Positions 49,701 to 64,000 are shown, numbered from the stretch's first letter. The stretch is DNA of 64,000 nucleotides from Himantopus leucocephalus (GCA_003993805.1 RSEF01000001.1:69239221-69303220); one strand, 5' to 3'. Program-made: numbers and translations. The notes: a model not told the origin generated them from the sequence alone.

Positions 49701-52375
49701 GGTTGTCCCTCAGCTTGCATCAGTGTGCAGCAACAGGAGGAGAAACAGTTTCAAGCCTCTCTTCTTTCTTGATAAACAATGGATTTCTTTGTTTTATACC
49801 TTTGAATGAGGATACTTGTGTAATAATCAGTTATTAAAAGAGAGCAAACTATGCAATTCTTGTTAGGATTATTGAATTTGAAAATTTAAGCCCCTGTGAA
49901 ATGGGACTGTTCTCAGTGGAAGGCATTCTAATGCTTGTTATCTTATCCCTTGCAGCGTTGCACTTTTGAAGATTCAGTAAGTGCTAAGACTATGGAGGAA
50001 CCTTACCTCTTTCTAACAATACTTGGGGGTTTTGTGTGCTCTCTACTTCTGAGATTTTCTTTCTATTTTTGGTTCGTATCCCCTAAAACTTGCAGTGCTT
50101 CAAGCCCAAACACACTGAAAAATTTTCAAGTATTTTACCAATGAATCTTGTGGGTATTTCTTTGTTCTCTTCCCCCCTGCACTTGCCCCATTGTGGTGGG
50201 CACTACAGGGCTGGAAGCAGTAGATTGCATTTGATGTGAATAATATGGATGATGGTTAGAACCAGAAAGCAGGTTTCTTGAGGTTCTATAGAAGTGAATA
50301 TTCTAAATTGGAAGAAAGGATGGCAAATCAACTGGCAACTGACTGAAGCTTGACAAAATGTTGAGAGGGAAATGTAGGGTTTGAAACAAACAGGCAATCG
50401 GGGAAGGGTAAGTCCAGTCAAAAATGGAATAACTGGCTGAAAGTCCCAGGTTAGCTGCTCCTGTAGCTGCTTTGGTGTGCTGGAGTCACCGCTGGATCCT
50501 CTTAGGTGTTTGTTTCCTTTAAACTGCAGGATATAGATGATGGTAGGTGATGCTAATTCTAGTAATTTTAGGAAAATATGAGGTCATCCTTGCCCAGTTC
50601 CCCATTCCCCCACACTCTAAGGAGGAATAGGAAAGGTAGCTTGATTGCAACTTGTTTCCTCTTCTAAATAATACTAGATCTGGTTTTCTCAGCTAGTCAC
50701 TGTGTCTCTAGAGTGTAGTGCAACATCAGGCATTCTGAAAGGAAATGACATTAAATATACCAAGTGTCAACTCTTTATGTCTGGCAATTTGCTATCATAG
50801 CAAGTTTCCTTTCAGAGAATCTTCAGGAAGGAGAATTACTTTGTTCGCTAAAAAAAAACTTGGTCTTGAAAGCCACCTAACTCTATTGTTCAATTCACAC
50901 ACAAATATCTCAAAGCTCATTAGAATTGATTGGGTCAAGAATTAGTTGAGCGTCAGAACATTAATGTGGAATTAGAGGTCCTCCTTATCCCCAGTTTAAT
51001 CAGGATAAGCAGTAGAGCCTCACCACCCAGGTATGTGCTTAAGCTGAACAGTGTTGGCCAAAATGCTAACATGAATCTGATGCTGTTTCTGATGCTGCTG
51101 CATTATAATTGCTCTGACAATGTTTCTTTAAAGATACTGATTTTTTTTTTGTCTTTTGTGAAAATACTAGGTTTGGGCTGACATGGTAGTGTATTTGAAG
51201 AATATATATTTGGTATAGCAAATATCAATAGCTGAAATACATTTTGGATTAGTGAAGTTTCATTGTATTATCCCACAGTGTATGGGCTAATGTTCTGTGC
51301 TGCAGCTTTCCAGATTTTTCTTCTCTTTTGCCCTCATTCCTTTTATCAAAACTGTGGGTATTTGGGGGGAGGAGGGGAATGAATAGCAAAATAGTTTGGG
51401 GATTTTTTTTTTCCTTTAAAGCAATAATGTAGTTTTTGTTTTGATGACATAGTATGCTTCTCCTATAGTTTTACTAGAGGATGAATTATTTTCCTTGCCA
51501 ATTTATATAAGGAAATCAACTAAATGACTTTATCTTGCTACTCAGAATTTGAATCTTCTTGAACAGACCATAGTAAGATAGCTAGGGTTCCCAGCCTTGA
51601 AAGCACTGAAGTAAATTGCAGCACAATTCAGGAAGCAGGTGTCTTGAAACGAGGAAGGAAGTGTTGGCAATAAGATTGAGCATGGTTAGAAAGCTATTTC
51701 ATGATTGCTTCCAAACCTTAATACTTAAAAAAAATAAAAAAAAATTGATTCATTGTGGCACTAGGAAAGTGTCTTGCAGAGGGACTTGGTGGAGGAAATG
51801 TTAATTAATTCAGAGGTTAATTTAGGAATTGCATTCTATGCATGCTTAAGGAACAGTTTAAAATGTAATTAAATGTTTGTGAGGAAAAGAAGTGTACCAA
51901 TGAGCATTAAAAGCTAATACATACATGGAATGTAGGAGGAAAATGCAGGGGCTATATTAACTTGCCTTTGTATTGCATTCCTACCTGTATATTATTGTAA
52001 CTCTTTGATGAAATACAAGCAGAAATGTCTTTGGAAAATATCATTGTCCTTTTGGTTGTCCAAAAAAGTTAGACTTAATTGCTTGCTATAGCACATGTTG
52101 GCTTGTTAGCAAAAAGCTTGTATGTGTGCTCCTAAGTTTGCTTCAGCCATCTGTCTTAATTCTGTTCGTCAGTTATGACTTTAAACCAACCTGACTCTAT
52201 GCACCCAAAGAAGTCAAACTCCTCTATCAGGTCTATTAGTAGGCTGGGGAGAGCAGTAATCCTTAGTGTGCAGTGTTGTGTTTTGTTACTACTGCAGGAC
52301 CTAGGAAGGGATGAGTCCCAGTCCATGGTCTGAGTTCAGCCTTTGTGCTGGAAAACTGGATGAGGAAAAAAGGGT
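46747..52375. other. Non-coding stretch
   Basis: No gene is recognised in about 5.6 kb. The longest frame, 134 codons on the minus strand at 48,668-49,072, has no domain I know. Poly-T runs lie near 48,549 and 49,208. Part or all of this may be TRIM24 intron 1. Confidence 0.45.
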
Positions 52376-52975
52376 TTCACAGAATGGTGGGGTTTGGAAG
52401 GGACCTCTAGGGATCATCTAGTACACCCCCCCTGCTATTAGCAGGTTCACCTATAGCAGGGTGCACAGGATCGTGTCCAGGTGGGTTTTGAATATCTCCA
52501 GAGAAGGAGACTCCAGAACCTCTCTGGCCAGCCTGTTCCAGTGCTCTGTCACCCTCAAAGTAAAGACCTTTTTCCTCATGTTCAGATGGAATTTCCTGTG
52601 TTCCATCTCATGCCTGTTGCCCCTTGTCCTGTCACTGGGCACCACTGAAAAGAGTCTGGCCCCATCCTCTGGACACCTGCCCTTTAGATATTTATAAGCC
52701 TTGATGAGATCCCCCCTCAGTCTTCTCTTCTTCAGGCTAAATAGCCCCAGGTCTCAGCCTTTCCTCATAAGACAGATGCTCCAGTCCCCTGGTCGTCTTT
52801 GTAGCCCTCCACTGGACTCTTTCCAGTACTTCTTGTCTTTCTTGAACTGGGGAGCCCAGAACTGGACACAGTACTCCAGATGTGGCCTCACTAGAGCAGA
52901 GTAGAGGGGGAGGATAACTTCCCTCGACCTGCTGGCCACAATCTTTTTAATGTACCCCAGGATACCATTCAAACC
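52376..52975 (-). mobile_element. CR1 LINE, antisense, 5'-truncated, well preserved
   Basis: The plus strand starts with a CR1 3' end read in reverse (CACAGAATGGTGGGGTTTGG, then AAGGGACC). It continues through the C-terminal end of ORF2. On the minus strand two frames are readable: 52,754-52,972, with [19 protein letters not shown] followed by [11 protein letters not shown], the classic CR1 segment behind the polymerase core, and 52,451-52,645, with the terminal segment containing [21 protein letters not shown] small frame break separates them. The copy is truncated near 52,975, as is normal for CR1, and is among the youngest in the window. Confidence 0.93.
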
Positions 52976-53594
52976 ATGTCTGTGGTTCCTTTATCAAATC
53001 ATCACTGTACATACAAAATACATTATAAATAATATGATAAAAACTGTCAAGTCATTAATATGCTGATATTTATTTTACACTGTTTCCATTTTTATTCATA
53101 CCAAACGACTCGACTCTAGCATGCATCTGTCTGAGTGTTCCTCCTATCTTTTAATTAAAATGTCTCTTAAGCTACTGTAGTATATGGTGTCATCTAGTAG
53201 ACTAGTTTGAGGACAATGATACTGTCTCAGTACTCTTCCATGTCCTTTTTACTTGGGAAAAGGAAGAAGCATAAGATCTCTATGGTTAGCAGTATTCTAA
53301 ACTGGATTAGACTTCTAAAGTGGTACAGATATTGTAATTGGCATGAGGTTGTGTATTTTCCACATCTCTCTAAGGTTGCCACGCGACAGAGCACTTTCTG
53401 CTCCATGTAAAACCTGCAAAGTTACATACATACCAGCATCTCTTTCAGATCCACTTCAACTAAGATAGAATTCTAGTTTAAAGCATTTAGCTTTAAAAAA
53501 CCCCAAACAAAACGACCCCCCCAAAACCAAACAAACGAAATACCCGAACAAAAAAACCTCTCAGAACCATTAAGGTGGGTTACACACCTATGTG
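52976..53594. other. Non-coding stretch with an A/C-rich tract
   Basis: AT-rich sequence, then a low-complexity A/C tract at about 53,495-53,560 (CAAACAAA, CCCCCCCAAAACC units) directly before an LTR. Confidence 0.5.
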
Positions 53595-54632
53595 TGTGTG
53601 GGTAACCTTGGCTGGGTGCCACATGCCCAGCAAGCTGCTCTCTCTTTGCCTTCAACAGGACAGATAAAGACAGGGACATTGCTTATCAATTACTCTCATG
53701 GGCAAACCTGATTCAATGTAAGAAAGATTAATTGATTGCCAATTAAATAGATTTGGATGGTGAGAAACAAACACATAAATAAAAAAAAAAAGCGCCAAAC
53801 AACCTTCCCCCTCACACCCCTCTTCAAATTCACTCCTTCATTCCTGACTTTGCCTCCTCCCCTCCTCAAGTGGTGGAGCAGGGATGGGGGGAATGGGGGT
53901 TGTGGTCAGTTCATAACGGTTCCTCTCTGACACTCCATCCTGCTCCAGTGTAGGATCCCTCCCATGGGATACAATCCTTCAAGATCTGTTCCAGTGTGGG
54001 GTATCCAAGACCTGCTGCAATGTGGGTCCTCTCCATGGGGTACAGTCCTTCAGGAACAGGCTACTCCAGTGTGGGTCCCCCATAGGCCACAGTTCCTGCC
54101 AGAAAACCTGCTCGTGCATGGGCGCCTCTCCATGGGACGCAGCTCCTGCCAGGAACCTGCTCTGGCATGGGCTTTCCATGGGCTGCAGCTTCCTTTAGGG
54201 CATATCCACCTGCTGCAGCGTCCTACACAGGCTGCCGTGTGGATGTCTGCTCTAATGTGGTCTTCCATAGGCTGCAGGGGGACAATCTGTTTCACCATGG
54301 TTTTCTCCATGGGCTGCAGAATATCTGCTCCGGCACCTCGAGCACCTTCTCCCCCTCCTTCTTAACTGAGCTGGGTGTCTGCAGGGCTGTTTGTCTCACA
54401 TTTTTCTTATTCTCTCCCAGGTGGTGTTGCACAGCATTTTTTACCCTTTCTTAAACATGTACACATAGGCGCCATCAGTGTTGCTGACGTGTTCAGATTT
54501 GGCCGGCGGTGGGTCCATGTTGGAGCTGGCTGGAATTGGCTCTGTCTGACATGGGGGCAGCCCCTGGTGTCTTCTCACAGTGGAGACCCTTGCCTCCCCA
54601 TTACCAAAATGTGGACATGTAATCCCAGTGCA
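53595..54632 (-). mobile_element. Avian endogenous-retrovirus LTR, minus strand, about 1 kb
   Basis: I recognise this from avian genomes as a common retroviral LTR. Landmarks on the plus strand are TAACCTTGGCTGGGTGCCA near 53,602, TCATGGGCAAACCTGATTC near 53,697, the tract CACATAAATAAAAAAAA, AATGGGGGTTGTGGTCAGTT near 53,891, and a series of related units around CTCCATGGGNTGCAG at about 54,030, 54,130, 54,170 and 54,307. Then come CTCCCCCTCCTTCTTAACTG, TGGCCGGCGGTGGGTCCATG and an end near 54,632 (CAGTGCA). Minus orientation follows from my memory that the family's U3 starts with the complement of this right-hand end. The left boundary is only known to about 10 bases and I see no clear target-site duplication. 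Frames open here, including one of 133 codons at 53,964-54,365, come from the GC-rich repeat units and are not genes. Confidence 0.8.
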
Positions 54633-57600
54633 CCATGTTACTGGACCAAAATCTTATTCTAGAAGCGGACTCTGCACATGAAACAAATTATATGTTATGT
54701 GTCATCTTCAGAAACCGATACTGAACAAACCAAGTAATTTTCCGGTTCCTGATATTTTTTTGTTTATAACTTTCTCCAGCCTGGCCTTTAGGGGTGTGTG
54801 CTCTTAGGGTTGTGCTGATGTGTTTTGGGCTGTAAGCAACATAAGTAACATGAACTGACTTAAATCCCATCAGAACTGTGACAGATGACAACTGTACAAT
54901 TTGTATTGGATGAATGGCTGAAAACTTTGCTTGGCCTATGTGTAGTTTTATCATTTTATACAAAAAGCTGCATTCTTTAATTAGTATTGCAAAGTAAGAA
55001 TTTACTTGAAAATTACTATTTCCAAATAGAACTTTAGTACTTAATTATGACAGGTAGCCCTGATAGCATCAGTAGAAATGCTAATATTGAAACAGAGAGA
55101 TGTTTGTCCATAAGCTTTGCTAAATTAAAGTGTGTGTCTTTACTTGAATATAATCAGTGTTCTTTTTTTTAACTTTGAATACATTGTTTTTGTATTTACC
55201 CATGTTTTTCATTTAATTCCAAAATAGTCACAGTCTTTCCTCTTCTGCCTCTGTTTTCCTCTAGGAAGATCTGAATTCTAGGTTCATTGTAAACCATATT
55301 TTTCCTTCCCGGTAACTTAGTGTCTGTCTCTCTTAGTTATGTGGGTTCTAGTGAACTACCAGCTCCTCACCGTGTTCTGGATGTGTGGTGATTACACGGT
55401 GCGCTCCATTGTACTATTTGATAACTGATAAGAAACGCAGCTAGACATTCCAGTTCTGATGTGCAGCATATCTGTGCGAGTGTGTGTCTTTGAGGTGGCT
55501 AGATTGAAGTTCTGAAATGAACCTGCATGAATTCACTAGGTACTGTTATTGGCCATCACCCTCTTGTTTTAAATGCAACATGCATGAAAAAACGTGTACA
55601 GAGCACTCTGCTTGCACCTTCCATTTGTCATTTGGAGAGTGGGGAGGAAAAGACCGACACTTGGTTTATGTTATTCAGTGCATTATTGAAAGAGCCTTGG
55701 GTACAGTAAGAATAGTAGATAAAGACCTAAAAGTAATGCTGTTTGGCTAATTTGTGTTTTACATTTTGTGCCAAAAAGGCTTATGTTGTCAGCTGTGTGC
55801 TGACAGTGTAATGTGTAACCCAGCTGTAACAGTTATACTGAGATCATGGTACTAGGTGTTTCCACTTAAATCCATGGTCCTGAGGTTGCCTAGACCTGGT
55901 TTAAAACTGATTTGTGTAGCAGTCATCAATGCAGGAGGCAAACTTACCCACACACAGTTGCAGAAGAAATGCTGTCTAGCCTTAAGTCAAGGTTAAGGAA
56001 TTCTTGAAAAAGTTTCAAGAGGATTTTGAGAGGTTTGGGCAGTTTTCCTTTTCTCCTTCTCCCATCTCATTCTCGAATTTCTAAGTGATGTCTTGAACAG
56101 GTAGTTGGCAGCATTCTGTTGGTGAAAATGCAAATGAAATATTTGTTTTATGTTCATGCCTTTCCTAACTTGTCCTCTGCCCCTTCCTTGCCTGCTATGT
56201 TTTCAATTCAAGCTGATTTGTAAACTCAGATTAATGCAACCGATCTGTTTCAAAGACAGGGGTTCCATGTTTAATATTCAGTGGCGGTGTTGGCTCCTTC
56301 CCCGGTGTTGGCCCCTTCCCATCCTCATCCCGCTTCTCACGTTTCTTCAGTGTACGCAAGTAGTGCGTTGGGTCAGTGAAGCAGATCGGGGGCTGAGGGT
56401 GAAGCTTGAGGGAGCAGGAGAAATACATCCATGGCTGAAGCAGTTTGCCAGTCTCATTCTCTGTCTATACCCCGCTCCCAAACGCAGGCGAAGACTGACT
56501 CAGTCACTTGCGTTGGCCCAAAGCACTGCCCTTTGTCGGGCTCAAGAATGAGCAGCGAGGGAACAGAGGGCAGTTTGTAATCGGCACTGTTGAAAAATGT
56601 GAAAAGTAGTCTTTTTTTAGCAAGTGTGTAGCTTGAGTATTTGGAGATTTGTTCACTCTTGACTGTGGTAAATTTATTTGCTTAATAAAAGGAGAAATTC
56701 AGTACTTGGAGTTCTGTTAACTACCTGACATACCAGAATTGGATTTCTTAATTATCCTTCATGACAATGCTATAAAAAATGTTACAAAAGTTTTAGCCAG
56801 AATATAGAATTTCTATATTAAAAGAAGCTGCACAAATATGTATTGAAATACAGACAGGCAAAACGGCAATTATAATAAAACCAGGCTTAACATGGTAGCC
56901 TTTCAGATGAGGGTTAAATGCCTTGCACACAAGTGGAAAACTGCTGGCTGCATTTCCAGAATGAAGAGCTAATTTAGTGAAACTGGTGGACTTTTATTAG
57001 AGAACTGCTTTATAGTGGATTGGCCAGTTAAATCTCTAGTGTGACTGGAAGAACATTATGAAAAAGTTACCTAAATCTTGTATGAAGCACTTACAGTAAG
57101 GAATTAAGTTCTTCTGCAGAAAGTGAAATATTTAATAGTTTCTGTACTTCTTCATTTTATTGTGAAAGTGAAACAGGAACAGAATTAAGCCTATGCTGGT
57201 TTAGTTAAATATGCAAGTGCTGAATTACATGCTGGTGTTAAATTCATTGGGTTAAATGGTGCCTCTGGTCTTCTTTAAGGCCCTAAAATCCTGCCTCCTC
57301 TCAAATGGCAGCTGTAGGTCTATCTCAGTGTGGACTCACATGACTATCCCACTGTAGGCTTTGCGTAATGAATTCCATGTCCTAAGTGATTATTTCAACC
57401 TTAACTTAGTTTCAATTCTTTTCTTTTTTTGGTGGTAATGACTGATAATTTTCTTAAAGCAAGATGTTAATGCCTGGCATTTTTAGAGATATTTTTTAGC
57501 CTCAGTGCTAAGAAGACATTCTGTTTTCTGCACCTAGGAGAGGTGTCTACTTTAAAATGTTTATATAGATCTTTTCCCTGTCAGTCAAACCTACTCACTG

Positions 57601-58342
57601 TTGAACCCCAAGATTTGAACTTGACTTTGTCCTTCTTATTCTCTTGAGAAAACTATGAATTGTTTAACCTTTTGAGTTATTGGTTCTCAGCTCTTTCTTC
57701 AACCTGGAGTCTTAAGTATGTTATTGTCTTAGAATTGTTCCCCAGTGTGCCTTGCAGAGGAGAGGAGGGAGAGGACCTTGCTTATTTATTCCGATATCTT
57801 GCTTTCCCTTGCTTAGTGTGAAGGTAGTCACAATATTAATATAGGTCTGTTCTTCCTCTATACAATTTGCCTCGTTAATTTTGAATTTATTACATTTCAC
57901 TTTCTCATATTACGTAGTTGGAAGTCAGTCATGTCACACTGCTGCTGTGTATGTGAGTGTATGTAATAGTGCTCAATGTCACTAAGTAATACTCCACACT
58001 AATAAATGTTTACTTGAATCCATTCTATAACAACAAATTGTCAATGAGAATACATTCCCTTTAGAGAAAATGAATTAATTTTCTATGAGATTAATGCAAA
58101 TTCTTTATAGGATTGAAATAAAAAGGTGCTTGACCTTGCTTGAAAGAATACATCATCAGGGAATAACAGATAAAGGTTACTTAAGTGATAAAAGAGAATG
58201 AGCTTCTTTTTACTCACACCTTATTGACAGGAAAGTATCAAAACATCCTTTCAAAGTATTTATCCTTACAAGCTGTCTTTGAAGTTGTTTAATATACCTT
58301 AAGTTGTGCAAGCATAATCAGATATTTTTTTTTCCCCCCCAG
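54633..58342 (+). other. TRIM24: Probable TRIM24 intron 1 sequence (right-hand part)
   Basis: This DNA lies directly upstream of TRIM24 exon 2, so at least its right end is intron 1. The splice acceptor is strong: a T-run and C-run followed by AG at 58,341-58,342. A GC-richer patch at 56,280-56,540 has overlapping frames on both strands but no RING-type Cys/His pattern. I could not find exon 1. Confidence 0.55.
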
Positions 58343-58461
58343 TCGGTGTTATCCGCTGCCCAATTTGTGGTCAGGAATGTGCAGAGAGACACATCATAGA
58401 TAACTTTTTTGTGAAGGATACCACAGAGGTTCCCAGTAGCACAGTAGAGAAATCAAATCAG
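58343..58461 (+). CDS. TRIM24: TRIM24 (TIF1-alpha) exon 2: end of RING and linker to B-box 1
   Basis: TRIM24 is a nuclear transcriptional cofactor and E3 ubiquitin ligase with a RING, two B-boxes, a coiled coil, and a C-terminal PHD finger and bromodomain. It binds nuclear receptors and modified histone H3 and promotes p53 breakdown. This 119-bp exon encodes, after a codon split across the intron (two bases here), VGVIRCPICGQECAERH, then IIDNFF and on to VEKSNQ. CPIC supplies the last pair of RING zinc-binding cysteines. AERHIIDNFFVKDTTEVPSS is the TRIM24 form; TRIM33 differs clearly at these positions in my memory, which decides the paralogue. Acceptor: polypyrimidine run then AG at 58,341-58,342. 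Donor: CAG followed by GTAAGT at 58,462. The exon ends on a codon boundary, and exon 3 begins in the matching phase. No damage is visible. Confidence 0.95.
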
Positions 58462-60184
58462 GTAAGTGCATTAACATGTAATCAAGTTAACACCTTTTGG
58501 ATGTGTATGCATATCCTTTGCTTCTTGCTGTGTGGCCTTTTTGCTGTTCATATGCAGAAAAAGCCTTCAAGTACTTAGTCAACATGTAGGGTAGCTGCTC
58601 TAGAAAATCAGTTAAAATCGATGAAAATGCATGTGAAGAAGGTGGTTGTTGTATTCAAAACTATTTTTAATTGTTGATATAAAATTTCATAGTGATAGCA
58701 AAAGATAAAAAGTAAGGAATAGGTGTTAGAATGGGAATTTCTGTACTTTGGACAGGGCACTTGAAGCACTCTCTGAAGCAGAGACCTGAACAGCACTGTG
58801 TCAAGAGATCTCAATTTAAAATGGAATCCTCTAGTTAAATCGACTTTATTTTTCTTATCTCAGCACTGACAAAACATGGCACTAAATAGCTGCAGTGCAG
58901 TTACCAAGCAGGAGGCTCAAAATTCTAATTAGGGAAGATGGTATGTTGCAGGGGTTTCTTGTTTGTTTTTCTTATGTAGGCTGCCTCGTTTTCCTTTTGC
59001 AGTCAAATAATAGCCATCTCATAAAACCAAAACCTGCTTATCCGGAAGAATAGTAATAGTGAGTTTTTTTCCTCATGATGGTTTTTAAGGATGAAGGTAC
59101 TAATGTGGAAGCAATACCAAATGAATAATCACGTCTGTGTAGGTCCATAGTTTAGCCATCTCTGGTATCAAAATATTGCCTGTCTTCATTTTTAGCTAGT
59201 AAGAGAGTATCTCAAGTATCTCTTTACTCATAAAGTTTTTATTAAACTCCAGGAACTTATTGTAAATAATTCAGCCTCTTTATATGTTGCTGCACTCTTC
59301 GTAATAACAGTACAAAAAGGTTACTCTGTCAATGTGCCTTGCATTTTAACCCATCCCCTAACATTTGGACAGTGGTCTCCTTTTATTTTGAAAGTGTCTC
59401 TTTTTGCTTTCCTCTTTTAGGGACCTGTATCATTGCCTCTTGATCTATTTGTTTTGGGGGTGACTTCTTAGAGGTCCTTTATTATGTAGTCCGCTTGTTT
59501 CAAAGCTTAGCTGTAATTTGTGCTTCCATATATGAATGGTTATGTCTCTCAGCGGATGAAAGCACCCGGTCAGGTTTGTGATACCAGCTCACTGACTATT
59601 AAATGCATAAATGTTGTCATCATCTCTGAGGAAGAGGAATTAACTTATGTCTCAAAAACCATTGAGCTGTGTTCAGCTTATGAGGAATTTTTCAACTGGA
59701 TTTCTGAGAAATGATAGACCTTACCAGAAACTGAAAGTTAGTTGGGAGTCTCTGGAAGTATGAACAGTGTTCTCTTAATATAGGACAGTTTGAAGTTTGG
59801 GGTTTTTTGTGTTTGTGTGGGATTTTTTTTTTGTTTGGTTGGTTTTTTCCCCCTTGGGTGTTGCAGGGAAGCATCTGAGTTTTGGACATGGTTGTGAGAT
59901 TTACACAAAGTCTCTCAATCCTCTACTGAGAAAATGAATAGTCCCTGTTGCATTGAAAATTTGATCAAAATTTTTTTAGTGACTTTAAAATTTGGAAGAG
60001 AAGCAAGATAACAAACAGCTTTGTTATGCAGAAGCAGTCCTGAATTTCTGTTTGGACCTGTGCCATAACCTCTGCTTAGTTATATAACAAGCCCTCTAAG
60101 ATATTCCTTTAGGGACTGGTGATAGAAGTAGAATTATTTTTCCTGGGTTTAGTGATAAAGTCTTTCCCTCACTCCGACTTCCCG

Positions 60185-60227
60185 CCCCCCCTCTCCCCCC
60201 NCCCCCCCCCCCCCCCCCCCCCCCCCC
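60185..60227 (+). repeat. Poly-C tract containing one ambiguous base
   Basis: About 40 bases are nearly pure C, with a single N at 60,201, followed at once by a T-run. Such homopolymers are hard to sequence, so its length is unreliable. Confidence 0.9.
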
Positions 60228-60790
60228 TTTTTTTTCCTGCTTTCTGTGAAAGTTTAGTGAGGAATTGAGGCCTTTGAGACTTGGATAAGGAATTGAAAAT
60301 TCAAGAAGGGTTTTTTATATTCTTGAGGTTGGTTATAGCCATGTAAAATTGGGTGCACTTCGATGGGTCATAGGGTATCAAAAGTTGGAGTATCCACCAA
60401 ACTCAATGATGTCAGGATAATTCAGGCGCTTCCTTGGAATTGAGGGAGAGGTCTTTTTTGTTCATCTTCCAATCTTGATCTGCTGGAGAGAGATACAGAG
60501 AAATTCTACATATTTCAACAGCTGGTTTGGAGTCATCCATTGTTGAGTGGTGTGGGCAGATTTCAGGGAGGTTCTTCAAAGCATTTGTGTTTCCTTAAGT
60601 TTCCTTCTAAGACATCTATCTTACTCTTCCATTCCATATTTGTTTCTTTCTCTTCCTAACAAAAACCAGCAGGCTTGCAGTTCAGTAAGCATGGCTGTTC
60701 TTCAGCTAAGTTCCCTGGCTGAACTGGGCATACTTTCTGCAGCAGTGGAAGGCGAACCAGCAGGTTTTGCTAAACCAGGACAGCAATAGA

Positions 60791-61062
60791 TTCATAGAAT
60801 CATAGAATTGTTAAGGTTGGAAGGGACCNNNNNNNNNNNNNNNNNNNNNNNNNNNNNNNNNNNNNNNNNNNNNNNNNNNNNNNNNNNNNNNNNNNNNNNN
60901 NNNNNNNNNNNNNNNNNNNNNNNNNNNNAATCCATTCTCTGCCCAGCCTGTATTTGTGCATGGGATTGCCGTGGCCCACATGCAGGACCTTGCACTTGGC
61001 CTTTTTGAACTTCAGGAGGTTTGCACGGGCCCACCTCTCAAGCTTGTCCAGGTCCCATCGTT
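60791..61062 (-). mobile_element. CR1 LINE, antisense, interrupted by an assembly gap
   Basis: The plus strand reads TTCATAGAATCATAGAATTG and GGTTGGAAGGGACC, the reversed CR1 3' end, then 100 N (60,829-60,928). Right of the gap are GCATGGGATTGCCGTGGCCC, AGGACCTTGCACTTGGCC and GGCCCACCTCTCAAGCTTGT, all CR1 ORF2 read in reverse. The gap therefore hides the middle of one CR1, and its true size is unknown. The copy sits inside TRIM24 intron 2, antisense to the gene. Confidence 0.92.
60829..60928. other. Assembly gap of 100 N
   Basis: Exactly 100 N bases inside a CR1 copy in TRIM24 intron 2, the same placeholder size as the gap at 37.7 kb. Confidence 0.98.
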
Positions 61063-61726
61063 CACAGTTTTCAACCTGTTGCAACTTGTGCATCCATAGG
61101 ATTTTTTTCTTGTTTGTGTATTGACTCTGTGCAGAGAGGTTTTGTTCTGCGATCAGGTTTATTTTCCGCAATTAATTTTTTTTTTCTAGATCTCTTGGGT
61201 ATAGTCCAAAGAGCCCCAGGAATTAGCAGGCCAGAGTTTGAAAATTATTATGCATTGGTTGCAAATTTGTTCTAGGTTGGCTTTACTGATAAGCTTAACA
61301 GGAATGCCATCTTTAAGTGGTGATGCAGAGATTCTTGAGAAGAACCCTGCTGTTCAGTACTGTGTGTACTTCTTGAAACTCTAAGCAGGTGAACAGAAAC
61401 TAAAATTAAAGCTTCTGTGTGAACTGAGGGAGGCTTCTAAAATCAGAAGAGTGCTGATCATGTTCTGCATTTAGTAAATATTTCACAAAAACATGTTGTA
61501 TGTAGTAAAGATTATACGGCTTCTAAGTGTGCAGTTTCAGGCAGAAAGTAATGGTTTGACTTTTATCATGTCAGGTAAAGGTTTTAGAGTAACACTGATA
61601 AAATGACCATTTTCTTTGAAAAGTCACATTCAATTACTTTTATGCAGTTATTTATAGTGTTTGTGTACCTCAGGCAGTTTCCTGTTCTCATTTCACTGTT
61701 TTTGGAAAACTGTAAAAGTGCACTGA

Positions 61727-64000
<2,274 letters not shown>

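Noticed and set aside
53495..53560. A/C-rich tract considered as a telomere-like or satellite repeat
   Set aside because: No regular unit. It is simple low-complexity sequence beside an LTR.
56150..56551. 133-codon plus-strand frame in a GC-richer patch, considered as TRIM24 exon 1
   Set aside because: It lacks the RING Cys/His pattern and the frame overlaps an open frame on the other strand. It does not match TRIM24.
60771..60782. TAAACCAGGACA just left of a CR1 copy, resembling an LTR end
   Set aside because: Only 12 bases match and neither side shows further LTR similarity.
60792..61171. Minus-strand frames across the second N run
   Set aside because: These are CR1 ORF2 remnants joined artificially across an assembly gap.

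Overview
This window looks like bird nuclear DNA. It is AT-rich and almost free of coding sequence. It carries several CR1 LINE copies, some with the characteristic 3' end (AGAATCATAGAA when read on the opposite strand), and endogenous retroviral LTRs of types I know from avian genomes. Two short exons at the right-hand end are conserved, and I identify them as part of TRIM24 (TIF1-alpha). I cannot name the species.

Layout. From 1 to about 37.3 kb I find no host gene. This stretch holds very old transposon relics: a PIF/Harbinger-type DNA transposase (3.6-4.4 kb) with a possible partner gene on the other strand (5.3-5.9 kb), an ancient CR1 (10.8-12.2 kb), a short minus-strand LINE reverse-transcriptase remnant (15.3 kb), a CR1 3' end (18.2 kb), and a decayed LINE of a non-CR1 type (19.2-20.7 kb). 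It also holds a diverged direct duplication of unknown nature (22.4 and 23.3 kb) and a clean solo LTR with a perfect 5-bp target-site duplication (25.2-25.9 kb). From 37.4 to 54.6 kb there are two CR1 copies, one broken by a 100-N gap, and several LTR pieces. One is a rearranged retroviral remnant at 45.3-46.7 kb, where a pol fragment, an LTR start, a tRNA-Lys primer-binding site and a full LTR are joined in conflicting orientations. From 58.3 kb on come TRIM24 exons 2 and 3 (+ strand) with intron 2 and the start of intron 3; two more antisense CR1 copies lie in these introns.

How the parts fit. The only active host gene I can support is TRIM24, a nuclear RING/B-box/PHD-bromodomain transcriptional cofactor. 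Its first exon (most of the RING) is not visible here, so an unknown length of the sequence left of 58,343 is intron 1. The rest is a layered record of transposon insertions of different ages. I see no tRNA or rRNA gene, no CRISPR array and no bacterial-type operon.
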